Assembly (NCBI GenBank): GCA_026874595.1
Contig: CM049307.1
Location: 48,581,678-48,645,677 of the forward strand
DNA length: 64,000 nucleotides
From: Sipunculus nudus
Lineage: Eukaryota > Annelida > Sipuncula > Golfingiida > Sipunculidae
Direction: 5' to 3'
Shown here: positions 39,223-49,939 of the stretch, piece after piece
How the letters are laid out: every line of letters begins with the position of its first letter
Numbering within the stretch: position 1 is the stretch's first letter
The notes under the pieces: model-generated
What the model was told of the DNA's origin: nothing
What the model saw: the letters and a program-made list of their open reading frames with translations, nothing else
The model's database searches: none
Program-made: the position numbers and the translations under genes

Positions 39223-39649
39223 ACTTAATTTACCTTATAGCTGTAACAAGAATAAATAATAATCCTCCCTCCAAACAAGACTTTATAAAAATGATGACAG
39301 AGCGATCTTTGTTATCTTCATTAGTCAAATTGTGTTGACATTAAAACATTGAAATAGGGCTGTTTTTACTTAACTCTGGTCTGGAAGCGATCGACCGGGA
39401 ACACAAACAGACTGTACCCATATTTGCCGCACGCTTGTATCACTCAAAAAGCACAACGGGGACAATCAAGTAAACATTCTGTGTTTTCTTAACCGTTTCA
39501 TACAACGCTGTATTTTGAAAAGGTAATTAATTACGGTGAAATATGTTTTATTTCCATTTTATTGCACTATGGTTCATGTATCAATGATATCACAATATTT
39601 TTCTGTAGCATTAACGATATCCGTCAGTAATTTGGCATCAAATCAGTTG

Positions 39650-39820
39650 AACTTGTACCTCTTTCACACACAAAACGTTTTCAAACCGGATATCTAGCAC
39701 TAATGCGTGTTGTGTCCATTTTACATGTGGAACAATTTAACAACATGCTTACACAACACAAGCATTTGCGCTTCTGCTGTGACCGAATTGCTGCTGCTTG
39801 AAAAATAGGCCAAACCGGCA
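39650..39820 (+). mobile_element. Partial MITE related to 41571-42239
   Basis: CCTCTTTCACACACAAAACG, TTTACATGTGGAACAATTTA and CAAGCATTTGCGCTT match the MITE into which the SINE at 41668 inserted. It shows that those two halves were once continuous. Confidence 0.6.
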
Positions 39821-39934
39821 ATGAAGGCTGCTCAGTGCGCATCCCGCTGTCGGCCAGCTGTCGAACCTAGATGCAAAAGTCTCAGAGCAGAGAGGGGAAT
39901 CATGATTTACTATTGGTAAAAAGTGTTACAGAAA

Positions 39935-41454
39935 TATAATAATAATAATAATAATAACAACAACAGTAATAATCATAATAATATGATGATATTAATAATA
40001 ATAATAATAATAATAATAACTAGAATACGGGTAGTCGACAAGCGACTACGTGTATCCGCCTAAATCAGAGTGGAACGGGTGAAGTGAGGCATGGATTAAG
40101 TGGCAAGGGGAAATAGAGTGAAGTGTTGCATATTAGCATGGATGTCTGCAGCCAAATTGTGTATGAAGGTTGCCCCCCCCCTACCACAAAATCCAGAAAG
40201 CCGTCCAAGTTGTATACATATGCAAAATTTAAGGCAGATAAGTCAAACCACTACATGTATATGAGTGATTTTAGCCCGTGGCAGACAATCAGATGGAAGC
40301 TGAGCAAAAATGGTTGAAAGAAGTATGTGAGAACAATACACATGCAAAACTTTGGCCCAACCGGTCAAACGGTTCCCGAGATATGAGCTTGGATGTCTGC
40401 TGCATAAACTAGAATGCAGGTGACGCCACCTGTCATAAAATCAAGAGAGCTGTCGGGGATGTTTAAACCTGCAAAATTTTAGCCAGATTTGTCAAACCAC
40501 TGCCGAGATATGAGTGATTTTATCCCATGGCAGACAAACAGACAGGAGCTGTGCAAAAATGGCTGCAGGTGGCGCCACCAGTTTTGCGTATGATAAAGAG
40601 CTATGTGAGATCGATACACATGCAAAATTTAGGCCCAATCGGTCAAACGGTTCCCGAGATATGAGCTTGGATGTCTGCAGCGTAAACGTGAATGTAGGTG
40701 GCGCCACCTGTCATAAAATCAGAAAAGCTATCCAGGATGTATACGCATGCCGAATTTCATGTGAATTAGTCAAGTCACTGCAGAGATATGAGTGATTTTA
40801 ACCCAAGGCAGACAAACAGATGGACACTGTACAAACATGGTTGCAGGTGGCGCCACCATTTTTGTGTATGTTATAAAGCTCTCCAAGGGCTACATTTGTG
40901 CAAAAAAATTTTCCTGATCGGTTAAACGGTTCCCGAGATATGAGCTTGGATGTCTGCAGCGTAAACGTGAATGTAGGTGGCGCCACCTGTCAAAAATCAG
41001 AAAAGCTATATAGGATGTATACGCATACCAAATTTCAGGTGAATTAGTCAAGTCACTGCAGAGATATGAGTGATTTTAACCCAAGGCAGACGAACAGATG
41101 GACACTGTGCAAACATGGTTGCAGGTGGCGCCACCATTTTTTGTGTATGTTATAAAGCTCTCCAAGGGCTACATTTGTGCAAAATAATTTTCCTGATCCG
41201 TCAAACGGTTCCCGAGATATGTGGGTTTATGTGTGGAAACAGACGCACAAACAGACGCAGAATGCAGAGGAAAGGTCAGAGGTCAAAACAAAATCGGGGC
41301 GCAGCAGTTCACATGTGACCCGAACATAATCCCAGGTTTCGTAAAATTCCGCCCAGCGGTTACGGAGGAGTTCTCCGGACACCTACGCGGCGGCGGCGGC
41401 GGCGGCGTGCAGCTGAAAACATAGTATCCGCAAAACTCCGTTTTGGCGGATACA

Positions 41455-41501
<47 letters not shown>

Positions 41502-41530
41502 CATTATTATTATTATTATTATTATTAATC
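39935..41530 (+). mobile_element. AAT/ATT-bounded tandem-core element with terminal hairpins
   Basis: Left: an (AAT)n tract, then AACTAGAATACGG, a perfect 7-bp-stem hairpin GTAGTCGACAAGCGACTAC (40031-40049) and TGTATCCGCC. Right: hairpin TATCCGCAAAAC/GTTTTGGCGGATA (41425-41453), then (ATT)n to about 41527. The core is a dimeric repeat of about 278 bp. GGTGGCGCCACC recurs at 40568, 40697, 40846, 40976 and 41124, spacing alternating about 129 and 149. A (GGC)n tract lies at about 41386-41408. The layout suggests a Helitron/Helentron-derived or pearl-like non-autonomous element; no protein is encoded. Confidence 0.75.
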
Positions 41531-41570
41531 TACCTTTCATGTTGATGTATTGTATTCCATTAATACATTT

Positions 41571-42239
41571 ACCCCTTTCACAGACAAAACTTTTTCAAAC
41601 CAATTTGGGGAAAACGTTCACATCTAGTTCCAATTCTTGAAACATTTCACATGTGGAAAAATGTAACACTGGGGGATTGGACAGCTGAGCGGTAAAACGC
41701 CCGGCCTTTCCGCTGGTGACTCGGGTTCGATCCCAGGTGCTGCCATGACAGTGGGTTGTAGTGGCCCGTCCAAGGTCGGTAGTTCTCTCCGGGCTCTCAG
41801 GCTTCCTCTGCCTCTCTTACTACGATCTTCAACTCTATCAGCGGCTTCTGCTTTGGCCTTCAATATCTTACCGTAAAACCTAATCAATCTGTCAAACTTT
41901 GTCGTTGCTGAGGGAGCTAGTGCGGGTCGGATTTTCCGCCGACTTCACTTTCAGTCAGTCAGTCAGTCAGTCAATGTAACAACATTAACACAAGCATTTG
42001 CACTTGCGCTGTGAGCGAGTTGCAGCTTGAAAATGGGATCTGAAGCGTTCACACGCAAAGCGAAAAAAAAAAAAAAAAACGATTCGCATTCACGGTTTGA
42101 AACCACCTCCTGCACTTGGCAAAAACCGTTTGAAAACGCTTTGGATTGTCTTGTGAAAGCCCTAAAATGCTTTGTGCAAGATCTAAAATGCTTTCAAAAC
42201 AGTTTGATACCGGTTTGCATTTGCCATGTGAAAGGGGTA
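41571..42239 (+). mobile_element. MITE with TACCCCTTTCACA termini, interrupted by a SINE
   Basis: Left end ACCCCTTTCACAGACAAAAC; right end inverted TACCCCTTTCACATGGCAAA. The inner phrases AAACGTTCACAT and CATTTCACATGTGG continue on the other side of the SINE at CATTAACACAAGCATTTGC, as shown by the uninterrupted relative at 39650-39820. Without the SINE the element is about 360 bp. Confidence 0.75.
41668..41972 (+). mobile_element. tRNA-derived SINE, intact, with 8-bp TSD
   Basis: A 305-bp element with a tRNA-like head (A-box region GACAGCTGAGCGGTAAAACG, perfect B-box GGGTTCGATCCC), a body shared with 30375-30540 (GTGGGTTGTAGTGG, CCAAGGTCGGTAGTT) and a 3' tail of AGTC repeats. Flanked by perfect AATGTAAC duplications (41660-41667, 41973-41980). 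It is transcribed by RNA polymerase III if active and depends on a partner LINE for mobility. Confidence 0.88.
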
Positions 42240-42242
42240 TAA

Positions 42243-44460
42243 AGGACATAGAAATCTAACTCACATCCTTATGTTTAAATGTCTGAATAATATTCATCGT
42301 ATATGACCGACCGGTTAACTTCTGTTCGTTATAAGTCCACCAACACGACACACAATACAAAAATTATATGTACCCTAACCTCGACTACTAAAGCAGAGGT
42401 CCTATTTTATCGAACACATTATAGATTCTAAGAGAAATTGTCTTTACAAATTGATCACGTAACAGGGCCGACGGAAGCGGTATATATATATATATTCTGT
42501 TAAATATATTCTGTTTATAAATATTCTGTTTCTAAGAAAGGTCTCAAAGGTTCACCTTCTGACACTTTTTGACATGCTGGTATGCTAGTCACTGGCATGC
42601 TGACACTTGTGTACTGGTCCCTATTACATTGTGCTGTTAGCCAGTCTGTAGAAGCATTTAGGCTAGATATATCTTCAGGTGGCTTCAGGATCCTGAGACA
42701 TTATGCAATATATCTAAGGATGCTACTGTTTATTCCAATTAGTGATATTCATGAATGCAATTTTGAACTGCCAAGATAAGATGGTTTATATGCAAAAGGT
42801 AAAACAGTGCCTCAATCCAGAAAACAATTATAATTTTTACAATTTTAATGTCCCTTGAAATTTAAAAAATGGAATCACAATTGAAGAAATGGAATCACGA
42901 AGTCTCTCAACCACTGCTGTGGGCATGCTTGTGATGACAGTATGAAAACTAGCGAAACAGTGAGAGATGCACTGGACACTACTCATCAAATAACCAAACT
43001 AATTAATTAAGGTAGTCACCAATGAGAGATGCAATGCTGCTACCAGTTTAGAACTCCATGGCATCAAACGATGATGAGAATTTTAAGAAGCAAAAAATCC
43101 GGACAACCAGTCCAACCAGGTCTAATTTTTTCTATACCAACAGTGAGTAAGGCCTTCCTTTAACTGAAACAATAACATTTTTATGAGTTTTTTTAAAGAT
43201 AAAGAGAGACTTGATTCAGGACTTTTTATTTGATACAACTGCGAACAATGACAACAACCAGTTAAATCAACAGGGCATTTCTTATTTCGAACAGTTTGTC
43301 AATATGGTAATTGTATATACGAGCAGATTGCTTTTTTCTGAGTGCACAACCATTCCCCTCCGTTATTGTTAATTTAAGTGTAACAAATATGAACGGGATG
43401 CACGGCCCCGACAAGCGCCATATGCAGTAGCCATGACAACATGACACTCAGGCATCTGAAATAAACTGACGGCCATCGTCTTCAGTTCATTCAAAAATCG
43501 ATTTTTGGGGTGACAGGCTGTCGCTATATGTACAGCAAAAGAAAATATATTTTTTATTTTTTTTGTTGAGTCTTTGCAAGAAAATGTTGTTATATGCTTC
43601 TATTTTTAACCTATATTTTTGAAATAAACGGACAATTTTAAATGCTATCAGATCAAAATGGCCTGTCCAATGTTGACAAGCTTCCGACGGGCCTGCGTAA
43701 GTGGCAAAAACCTCCGTTAAGTCTCGAAACTATTATTTCAGTTTACTTTATATTCTGCTGTATTTCCTAGTTCCCTTGTTCTCATTACGTGTCATAGTTA
43801 TATATTTTCATGTTTAATTTCATATCTTGCTGTATCATATTACCATTGTTCAACGTTCATTATTCTAAATTGTATCAATTGTATTGACGAACATCACACA
43901 TATGACACTTAATAAGTCAATTTAGTCATTATCATTCTCGATCAAGAGAGCCTGCGAAATTACGGATAACCAGTGTGAACACTGCATGCCAGTTTTTTTA
44001 ACATGTTCTTTATTCATTTTTTTTACACAACACTGAAATTAAATGAGAAAAATCAAATAACTTTTAAAACAGGGTATCACTTTGTTCAATGGCTAGGATT
44101 TCCTATCACTTTCCGAAAACCAATGTAAATTTTCGTGCATGGGCCCCTTAAATCCTTGGGGCTCCTTGACAGCGCTCACTGCCATGCCAAAGATCGTAAA
44201 TGATCCTGAGAATTAAGGGCTGCGCGTTCCACATTTTAACTCAAAGACTTGAAATGTAATGCAAGACCATTGGCTAGAATTTTACATAAAATCTCTACAT
44301 TATATAACGTGTCGCATGTTTAATTCAATGTTATTTATCTTTAACACATTTTAATTATGCTTAAAAACAAACAAACAAAAAAAAGTTATAAGATATTATA
44401 TGACTAGAACAGACCTTTGTTTACTTCATATATTTAATTTGCCTATACGCTGCACCAAAC
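42243..44460. other. Intergenic/unassigned, no gene seen
   Basis: AT-rich, no splice-bounded coding exon with convincing composition and no clear transposon ends. A short (TA)n run occurs near 42480. Confidence 0.4.
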
Positions 44461-44462
44461 CA

Positions 44463-44463
<1 letters not shown>

Positions 44464-44516
<53 letters not shown>
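44464..44516. repeat. (TA)n microsatellite
   Basis: About 26 TA units, followed by an imperfect palindrome TATATTAAATATAATATATA. Confidence 0.95.
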
Positions 44517-44519
<3 letters not shown>

Positions 44520-44949
44520 ATATATTAAATATAATATATATTAAATAAATTGACAAATAATGTCATTTCGTATAACATTGTAACAATTTGTATAACAAAC
44601 ATAATGAAAGTGTACTTAAATTGAAATCTTATCACCTCTGCTTTTAGAGAAAATAACGCGGGAAGAATGACATTTAGAAACCCTCCTACACATATCGTGA
44701 GACCGCCATTACTGACACGCAGCAGACGAGACTTAATCTTAAACTATCGACAGAAATTAACGTTATCAGCCGCGACAGAGCAGTACTCGTGTCGTGCCGT
44801 GGCCCAAGTGTATTGACGTGTCAAACCTGTGGACTATCATTTCCTGACAAAAACAGACATAACAAAGATCACGTTCTGGATATTAAACTTCACGGAATGT
44901 ACGGCGTCTGCCTAAACTAATCACCATGGGCGGTGCATTTGTGCAGCTG

Positions 44950-45770
44950 TTCCATTCTTAGTGTTCTCTCTTTTTTTTTTGTTCCATCCCTATTGTTCTA
45001 TTTCTTTTTTTTTTTTTGTGTTGTTCCATCCATTTTGTTCTCTTTATTTTTTCCATGGTGTTGTTCCATCCTTTTTGTTCTCTTTCTTTTTTTCTTTGTG
45101 TTGTTCCATCCTTTTTTTGTTCTCTTTCTTTTTTTTCTTTGTGTTGTTCCATCCTTTTCTTTTTCTTTCTTTTTTCTATGGTGTTGTTTCATCCTTTTTG
45201 TTCTCTTTCTTTTTCCCGCGGTGTTGTTCCATCCTTTTTATTCTCTTTCTTTTATCCATGGTGTTGTTCTATCCTTATTGTTCTCTTTCCTTTTTCATTG
45301 TGTTGTTCCATTTTTATTGTTCTCTTTCTTTTTCATTGTGTTGTTCCATTTTTATTGTTCTCTTTCTTTTTCATTGTGTTGTTCCATCCTTATTGTTCTC
45401 TTTCTTTTTTTCCTTGTGTTTTTTATTGTGTTGTTCCATCTTCATTGTTCCCTTTCTGTTTTCATTGTGTTGTTCTATCCTTATTTTTCCCCTTTTTTTC
45501 ATTGTCTTGTTCCATCCTTAATTTTCTCTTTGTTTTTCATTGTGTTGTTCCAACCTTATTTTTCTCTTTATTTTTTTCACCGTGTTGCTCTTTCCTTAAT
45601 TTTCTCTTTCTTTTATTTTCATTGTGTTGTTTGATCATTATTGTTTTGTTTTTCATTGTATTGTTCCATCCTTATTGTGCTATTTCTTTTTCAGTATGTT
45701 GTTCCATCTTTATTGTTATCATTTTCATCGTATTATTCCATCATAATTCTTCCTTTATTTTCATGTATTT
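44950..45770 (+). repeat. Pyrimidine-rich minisatellite, ~38-43-bp period
   Basis: The phrase TTGTTCCATC recurs at 45021, 45061, 45101, 45144, 45184, 45224, 45264, 45303, 45341, 45379 and onward, alternating with GTTCTCTTTCTTTTT. There are about 19-20 units. The plus strand is almost entirely C/T except for the GTGTTGTTCCAT block. Spacing is not a multiple of three and all three plus frames stay open for long stretches (up to 264 codons of F, S, L, C, V), so these frames are a consequence of the repeat. Confidence 0.93.
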
Positions 45771-47260
45771 TTCGAGGACCTTATACATACTTTTACTCCT
45801 TGCAAACTAATTACATTCCTAGTTGCAGTTAGAAGTAAAACAATTCGGAAGTTATGCATAGACAGGGATTATATAAGGTATATTAAAGAAAAAGACCACG
45901 AGTCTCTGAGAGGTCCCCTGGCATGCTGGACTTCAGTGTGAAGATTTAGACAGATTCATCTGCGCCAACTCCTAGTCAAACAACTGTCAAGTCCAGACAG
46001 TTAACCGTTGGAATCCAACAGGTTCTAAAGGCCTGCCAAATCACCCTTTTTTAAGAATTTTTTTAAGCAGCACTCATTTTCCTTCTTTTTTTACAGTAAA
46101 AGAGTTCCGAGTTAAAATATTCATCTCTTGCTTTTGCAGTCCAGGTACAACAAGAATGGAACACGTCAAAACCTATGTGTGTGCAAGGGCCCAGCATATA
46201 TATCTCATGTTAGCCATATTATTTTCCCAATCATTTTTTTAACAGAAGGCTTATTTTTCCAGATCACATGCTCTTTTTTTGGTGTGGGTGTGTTTGGGGG
46301 GGGGGGGGGGTGATTACCTGCACCGTGTATAAAAATAGGGTGATATATAGCTTATTCCATGTGTCATATGCTTAACCTAATTAAACTATTAATCTGAGTG
46401 GTTCATCCGGAACAAAACACTGGACACGTACGTGATACATTTGAATCGAATAACAATCCTGGTTATACTGAACATTGTTTCCCAGGATTATGTTACATCA
46501 GACAATCTCTTTAAAATATCTGGACCAACAATGTCTGAACACGACTTTCAACAATGGTGACGGCAGAGGGAGGTTTTTGTCGTGTTCCGAGCCCACGAGG
46601 ACCAGCAACGCTGGTTCCCAAACATTTCATTAACACAATGCCTTCTGTCGGGAAAACTATAACACGTGGGCAAATATAATAACCATTGTGGTCGGATTCC
46701 CCAGGGGACCATAACACACATTATACTCATATTCTAAATAATACAGGGCTCGTCACTGGGACAACCATGTAACATAAGTAAATATAGAAATGAATCTAAC
46801 TGATTGACTGGTTATCCAGCGGAAATAATTTAATTGGCATAACGTGTCTTCTGTTTATATGAAAAACATTGACATTTAGATTATTTTCTTAATGGTTGAC
46901 GGCGCTTTCATTGAATAGAAGTCTTAAATATATAATAAGTTCTTATCTATTGATATTTTCAATCTGAGAGGCTACAGGTTTTCTTGGGAATCTTGCTTGA
47001 GCCCTTGACCTTTATACTGACTGGATACTTGTAGCTCAAATAAAAAGTCCCTTACTCCATATTCATCAATGACTGGTAACATGACATGATTCACCCGTTT
47101 CTAGACAGTATGGTATACCCAGCCAAATAACGCTTACATTAAAATTCCTGCATGTTTAACTGATTTGAAATTTAAGGGCAAGGGTTTTTTTCATGTTCGT
47201 TTCTGAAATATACTTTCCCTGTCAGTTATCTTACTATAAATAACGAATTCCATCTATGAT
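45771..47260. other. Intergenic/unassigned
   Basis: Contains a poly-G run near 46292-46309 and a GC-richer patch at 46540-46720 with no recognised coding exon. Confidence 0.35.
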
Positions 47261-47263
47261 CTA

Positions 47264-47590
47264 TGAGACACCTGCTATTTCCCTCTTTGTACTGATCATA
47301 GAGATAAATAATGGTTTATGATGATCCATAGAATTAATGTGAACACCTATTATTCCATCACTCCATATTGAATATAACGGAGTTACACGATACGACAAAT
47401 ACTTGTTTTCCCATAAAAGTGCTATCCCACCTCTACCTCTGCTACAACTGTCTGTCGAATCTAAACTAGCATTAAATTTTGAGTAAGAATAGTGAAGAAT
47501 TTGAATAGTGTCTAAACTAGAAATATGTATTCTAAGGAATGCTAACCTTCGCCATGTGTCTGTGTTAGGGTGGGGTCTCTGTTGAGTTTG
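47264..47590 (-). pseudogene. LINE endonuclease-domain fragment
   Basis: The minus-strand frame of about 110 codons has SRGRGGIALLWENKYLSYRV, then VTPLYS, SDGIIGVHIN and KPLFI. The RG-GG[IV]A-LLW...VTPL...SDRI-G[IV] pattern is the central part of the apurinic-type endonuclease of non-LTR retrotransposons (CR1/Jockey-like groups). The expected N-terminal WN-GL and catalytic E motif, the later SDH motif and the reverse transcriptase are missing on both sides, so this is a truncated fossil. Neighbouring sequence has no further open reading frame of this element. Confidence 0.62.
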
Positions 47591-49356
47591 CATTCTTTTA
47601 TCCGGCCCATATTCACAGGTTCAATTGTGCATATATGACTCTACATTTGTAAATTCCTTGATGACGTTCCTGACTCCTGATCATATGCCCAATCTACACA
47701 AAATTTTAATCGATTCTTCATTGACCCATTCCCGACATGCTCTAAATTTCATGATATCCTGTTCATGATTGCATGAGTTATGTTGTGAACAAACACACAC
47801 GAACGGGGATGAATCCATACTCTACTGACTGACCCGATAATGCTCTATCGGTTTGTGTTATGGCGATATTTATATAACAAAAGGTGATACACCAAAACAT
47901 CATCAGTAGGAGATCCAGCAGAGAAGTCATTTCATTGTTTTACATGTATCTAATCGGCTTATTTATCAATGGATATGTGATAATAGTAATCGCAATGGTT
48001 AACCTAGTCTTATACCCAGTTGTGGCTCTGTAGTTTAGGGGGAGGGCATCTTCCCTCCCATCTATGCCCCTGCAAATCCTAAACCTGTCCCACTTTCCGC
48101 CGTGGCCGGTTTTACTTAAATAGCGTATACCCATATTTTCGATATGAGACCTGTGACATCCGGGTTTGCAGCCCTGTAGCCATGAGCGGTTTCGAGAAGC
48201 AGGGAGAGATAGCCCTCACAAGAGTCGATATCGGCGTGAGGATGCGACACGAAAGATCTCCGATCTGGCAGCGTCGTTGCGAGAATGGTAGGACGTGCAT
48301 CGTGGAAATTGGAATAACGATTTTTTGGACCACGCCCAAATCTTCAAATTTTAGGAAACTTCCTAAGGGCGTTGAATTTCAGATGACAGAATATGTCTGT
48401 GTTCAGGCAGAGTTAAAGATAATTGCCGGTTAATATCTGATCTGGCTGTAATGTGCTTTCAAATTGTGCTGATATTTTGGACTGGAAAATATAGACTTAT
48501 AAAATCTAGAGAAACTCAGAAAGCCTGTTTATTGAAATGTAGTTCAACTCTAAACTTAATATCAAACAGTATGACAAATACGATGTTGCACAACATAATC
48601 TTAATTAAACCTGCAACATATAAAAAAAATTGTCTTCAGCTTCATTTTGGCAGTTTTTTTAATTGTTGATAAAATATTGCAAGTTTATTTTCAACGCAAA
48701 ATTGTCACGAGTGGTACGTTCTTTATCAATCGGTTTTCAGACAAGGACTGTTTTCAAATTAAGATTTGTATGCGTTGGCTTGCATGGCTTATACTGGTGT
48801 TGGTCCCTTGAGTTCGTATTGGGGCGAAATGTTGAACCAGACCGATTTTAAATGAAGAGATTTTAAATAAAGAGCTGATTTATCGTTACTTGGCCTTTTT
48901 TTAATCTTTTACATAATATACAAGACGTGTAAGAATGAAGCAAGACTTGCGTAAGACTTCTCGTGGCATAACTAATGTTTTATACTGAATGGTTTATAAC
49001 TCCAACTCCACCGTCCAAACAAGCTATAATCACACCAGGTTGTTCTGTGGCTATATGGTTTGAAAGGTATTATCGAACGGATGTGTACTGCGTGGCCTCC
49101 CTATATCTAGGGATGAATACCAGACTTGCTGACTCCACAACACGTCTCAGAGGGCTCCTGAGAACATACATGACTGTCCAACATTCAAGACTTATTATAA
49201 GAACCTTTATTACATGCATAAATCAAGACCTCAGTTGATCTCGGCTTCATTAAAACAACTTTTTGTTCAAAACAGCTGAAATGTTTTGCACTGGTATGTC
49301 TTAAACGAGCCCAGGTGGACCTTTTAAATCATGGTATAACCTCGATTCTCTATATA

Positions 49357-49460
49357 CAGTAGAACCTCGAATATCCGAATGCTCTTGGGGGACATATATT
49401 ATGTTCGGATAACTGAAGTAACGGATATGTGAAATAACCCATTTATCACTATGTTTACTG
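49357..49460 (+). mobile_element. pogo/Tigger-like terminal fragment
   Basis: TA-CAGTAGAACCTCGAATATC followed by GTTCGGATAACTGA and CGGATATGTGAAATAACCCA is the usual end sequence of pogo-like elements. A related phrase TCGGATAAGTGAAC occurs at about 49931, on the far side of an inserted SINE. The same first ten bases start the MITE at 37907. Confidence 0.6.
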
Positions 49461-49502
49461 CGGGTACACGTGAACATGTCAAAGTTCCATTATACTGATC
49501 CA

Positions 49503-49850
49503 GTGGAGCGAAGTGGCGTAATTGGTAGGCGCCGGACTTATGACCGCTAGGTTGTGAGTTCGCATCCCGTTCTGACCGCTGTCTGCGCTAAGACTCCTAG
49601 GCAAAGTCTTTACCACAAGGGTGCGCTCTCTCGACCCAGGAGTGAATTGGTTCTGGTCGTGGGAGGGAGGCAAATAACGAATAACCTTCTAGCTCTTGAT
49701 ATGACTGCTTGGGTTGCATGTATGCTCCAAAGGGTGCCCAGGAAAGCTACAAGAATAAACAGGCCTGAAAGACCAGGAAGGCGGTGTAAAGTCGGATGAG
49801 ACTGACATCGTTGGTGATATCAGACTTTACCTTTATAACGTTATCTCTTC
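49503..49850 (+). mobile_element. tRNA-derived SINE, third family
   Basis: The head GCGAAGTGGCGTAATTGGTAG is A-box-like, and GTTGTGAGTTCGCATCCCG is B-box-like with the correct spacing for a tRNA. The body follows (GTGCGCTCTCTCGACCCAGG, GGCGGTGTAAAGTCGGATG). The right boundary is approximate. A (TC)n tract lies just after at about 49901-49932. Confidence 0.65.
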
Positions 49851-49898
49851 AGAAAATTTTAAATTAGACGCTGCTTCTTTGTCTGCATGGGGCATTTT

Positions 49899-49935
<37 letters not shown>

Positions 49936-49939
49936 TAAG

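Noticed and set aside
41668..41760. Apparent tRNA gene (also 32441 and 49503)
   Set aside because: Pol III boxes are present but cloverleaf stems do not close; conserved non-tRNA bodies and tails identify SINEs.
43674..43698. Short ATG frame MACPMLTSFRRAC ending at a GTAAGT donor-like site
   Set aside because: Thirteen codons, no upstream acceptor or partner exon; chance occurrence is likely.
44933..45810. Long plus-strand open frames (up to 264 codons) rich in Phe, Ser, Leu and Cys
   Set aside because: They translate the ~40-bp pyrimidine minisatellite; all three frames are open and the period is not a multiple of three.
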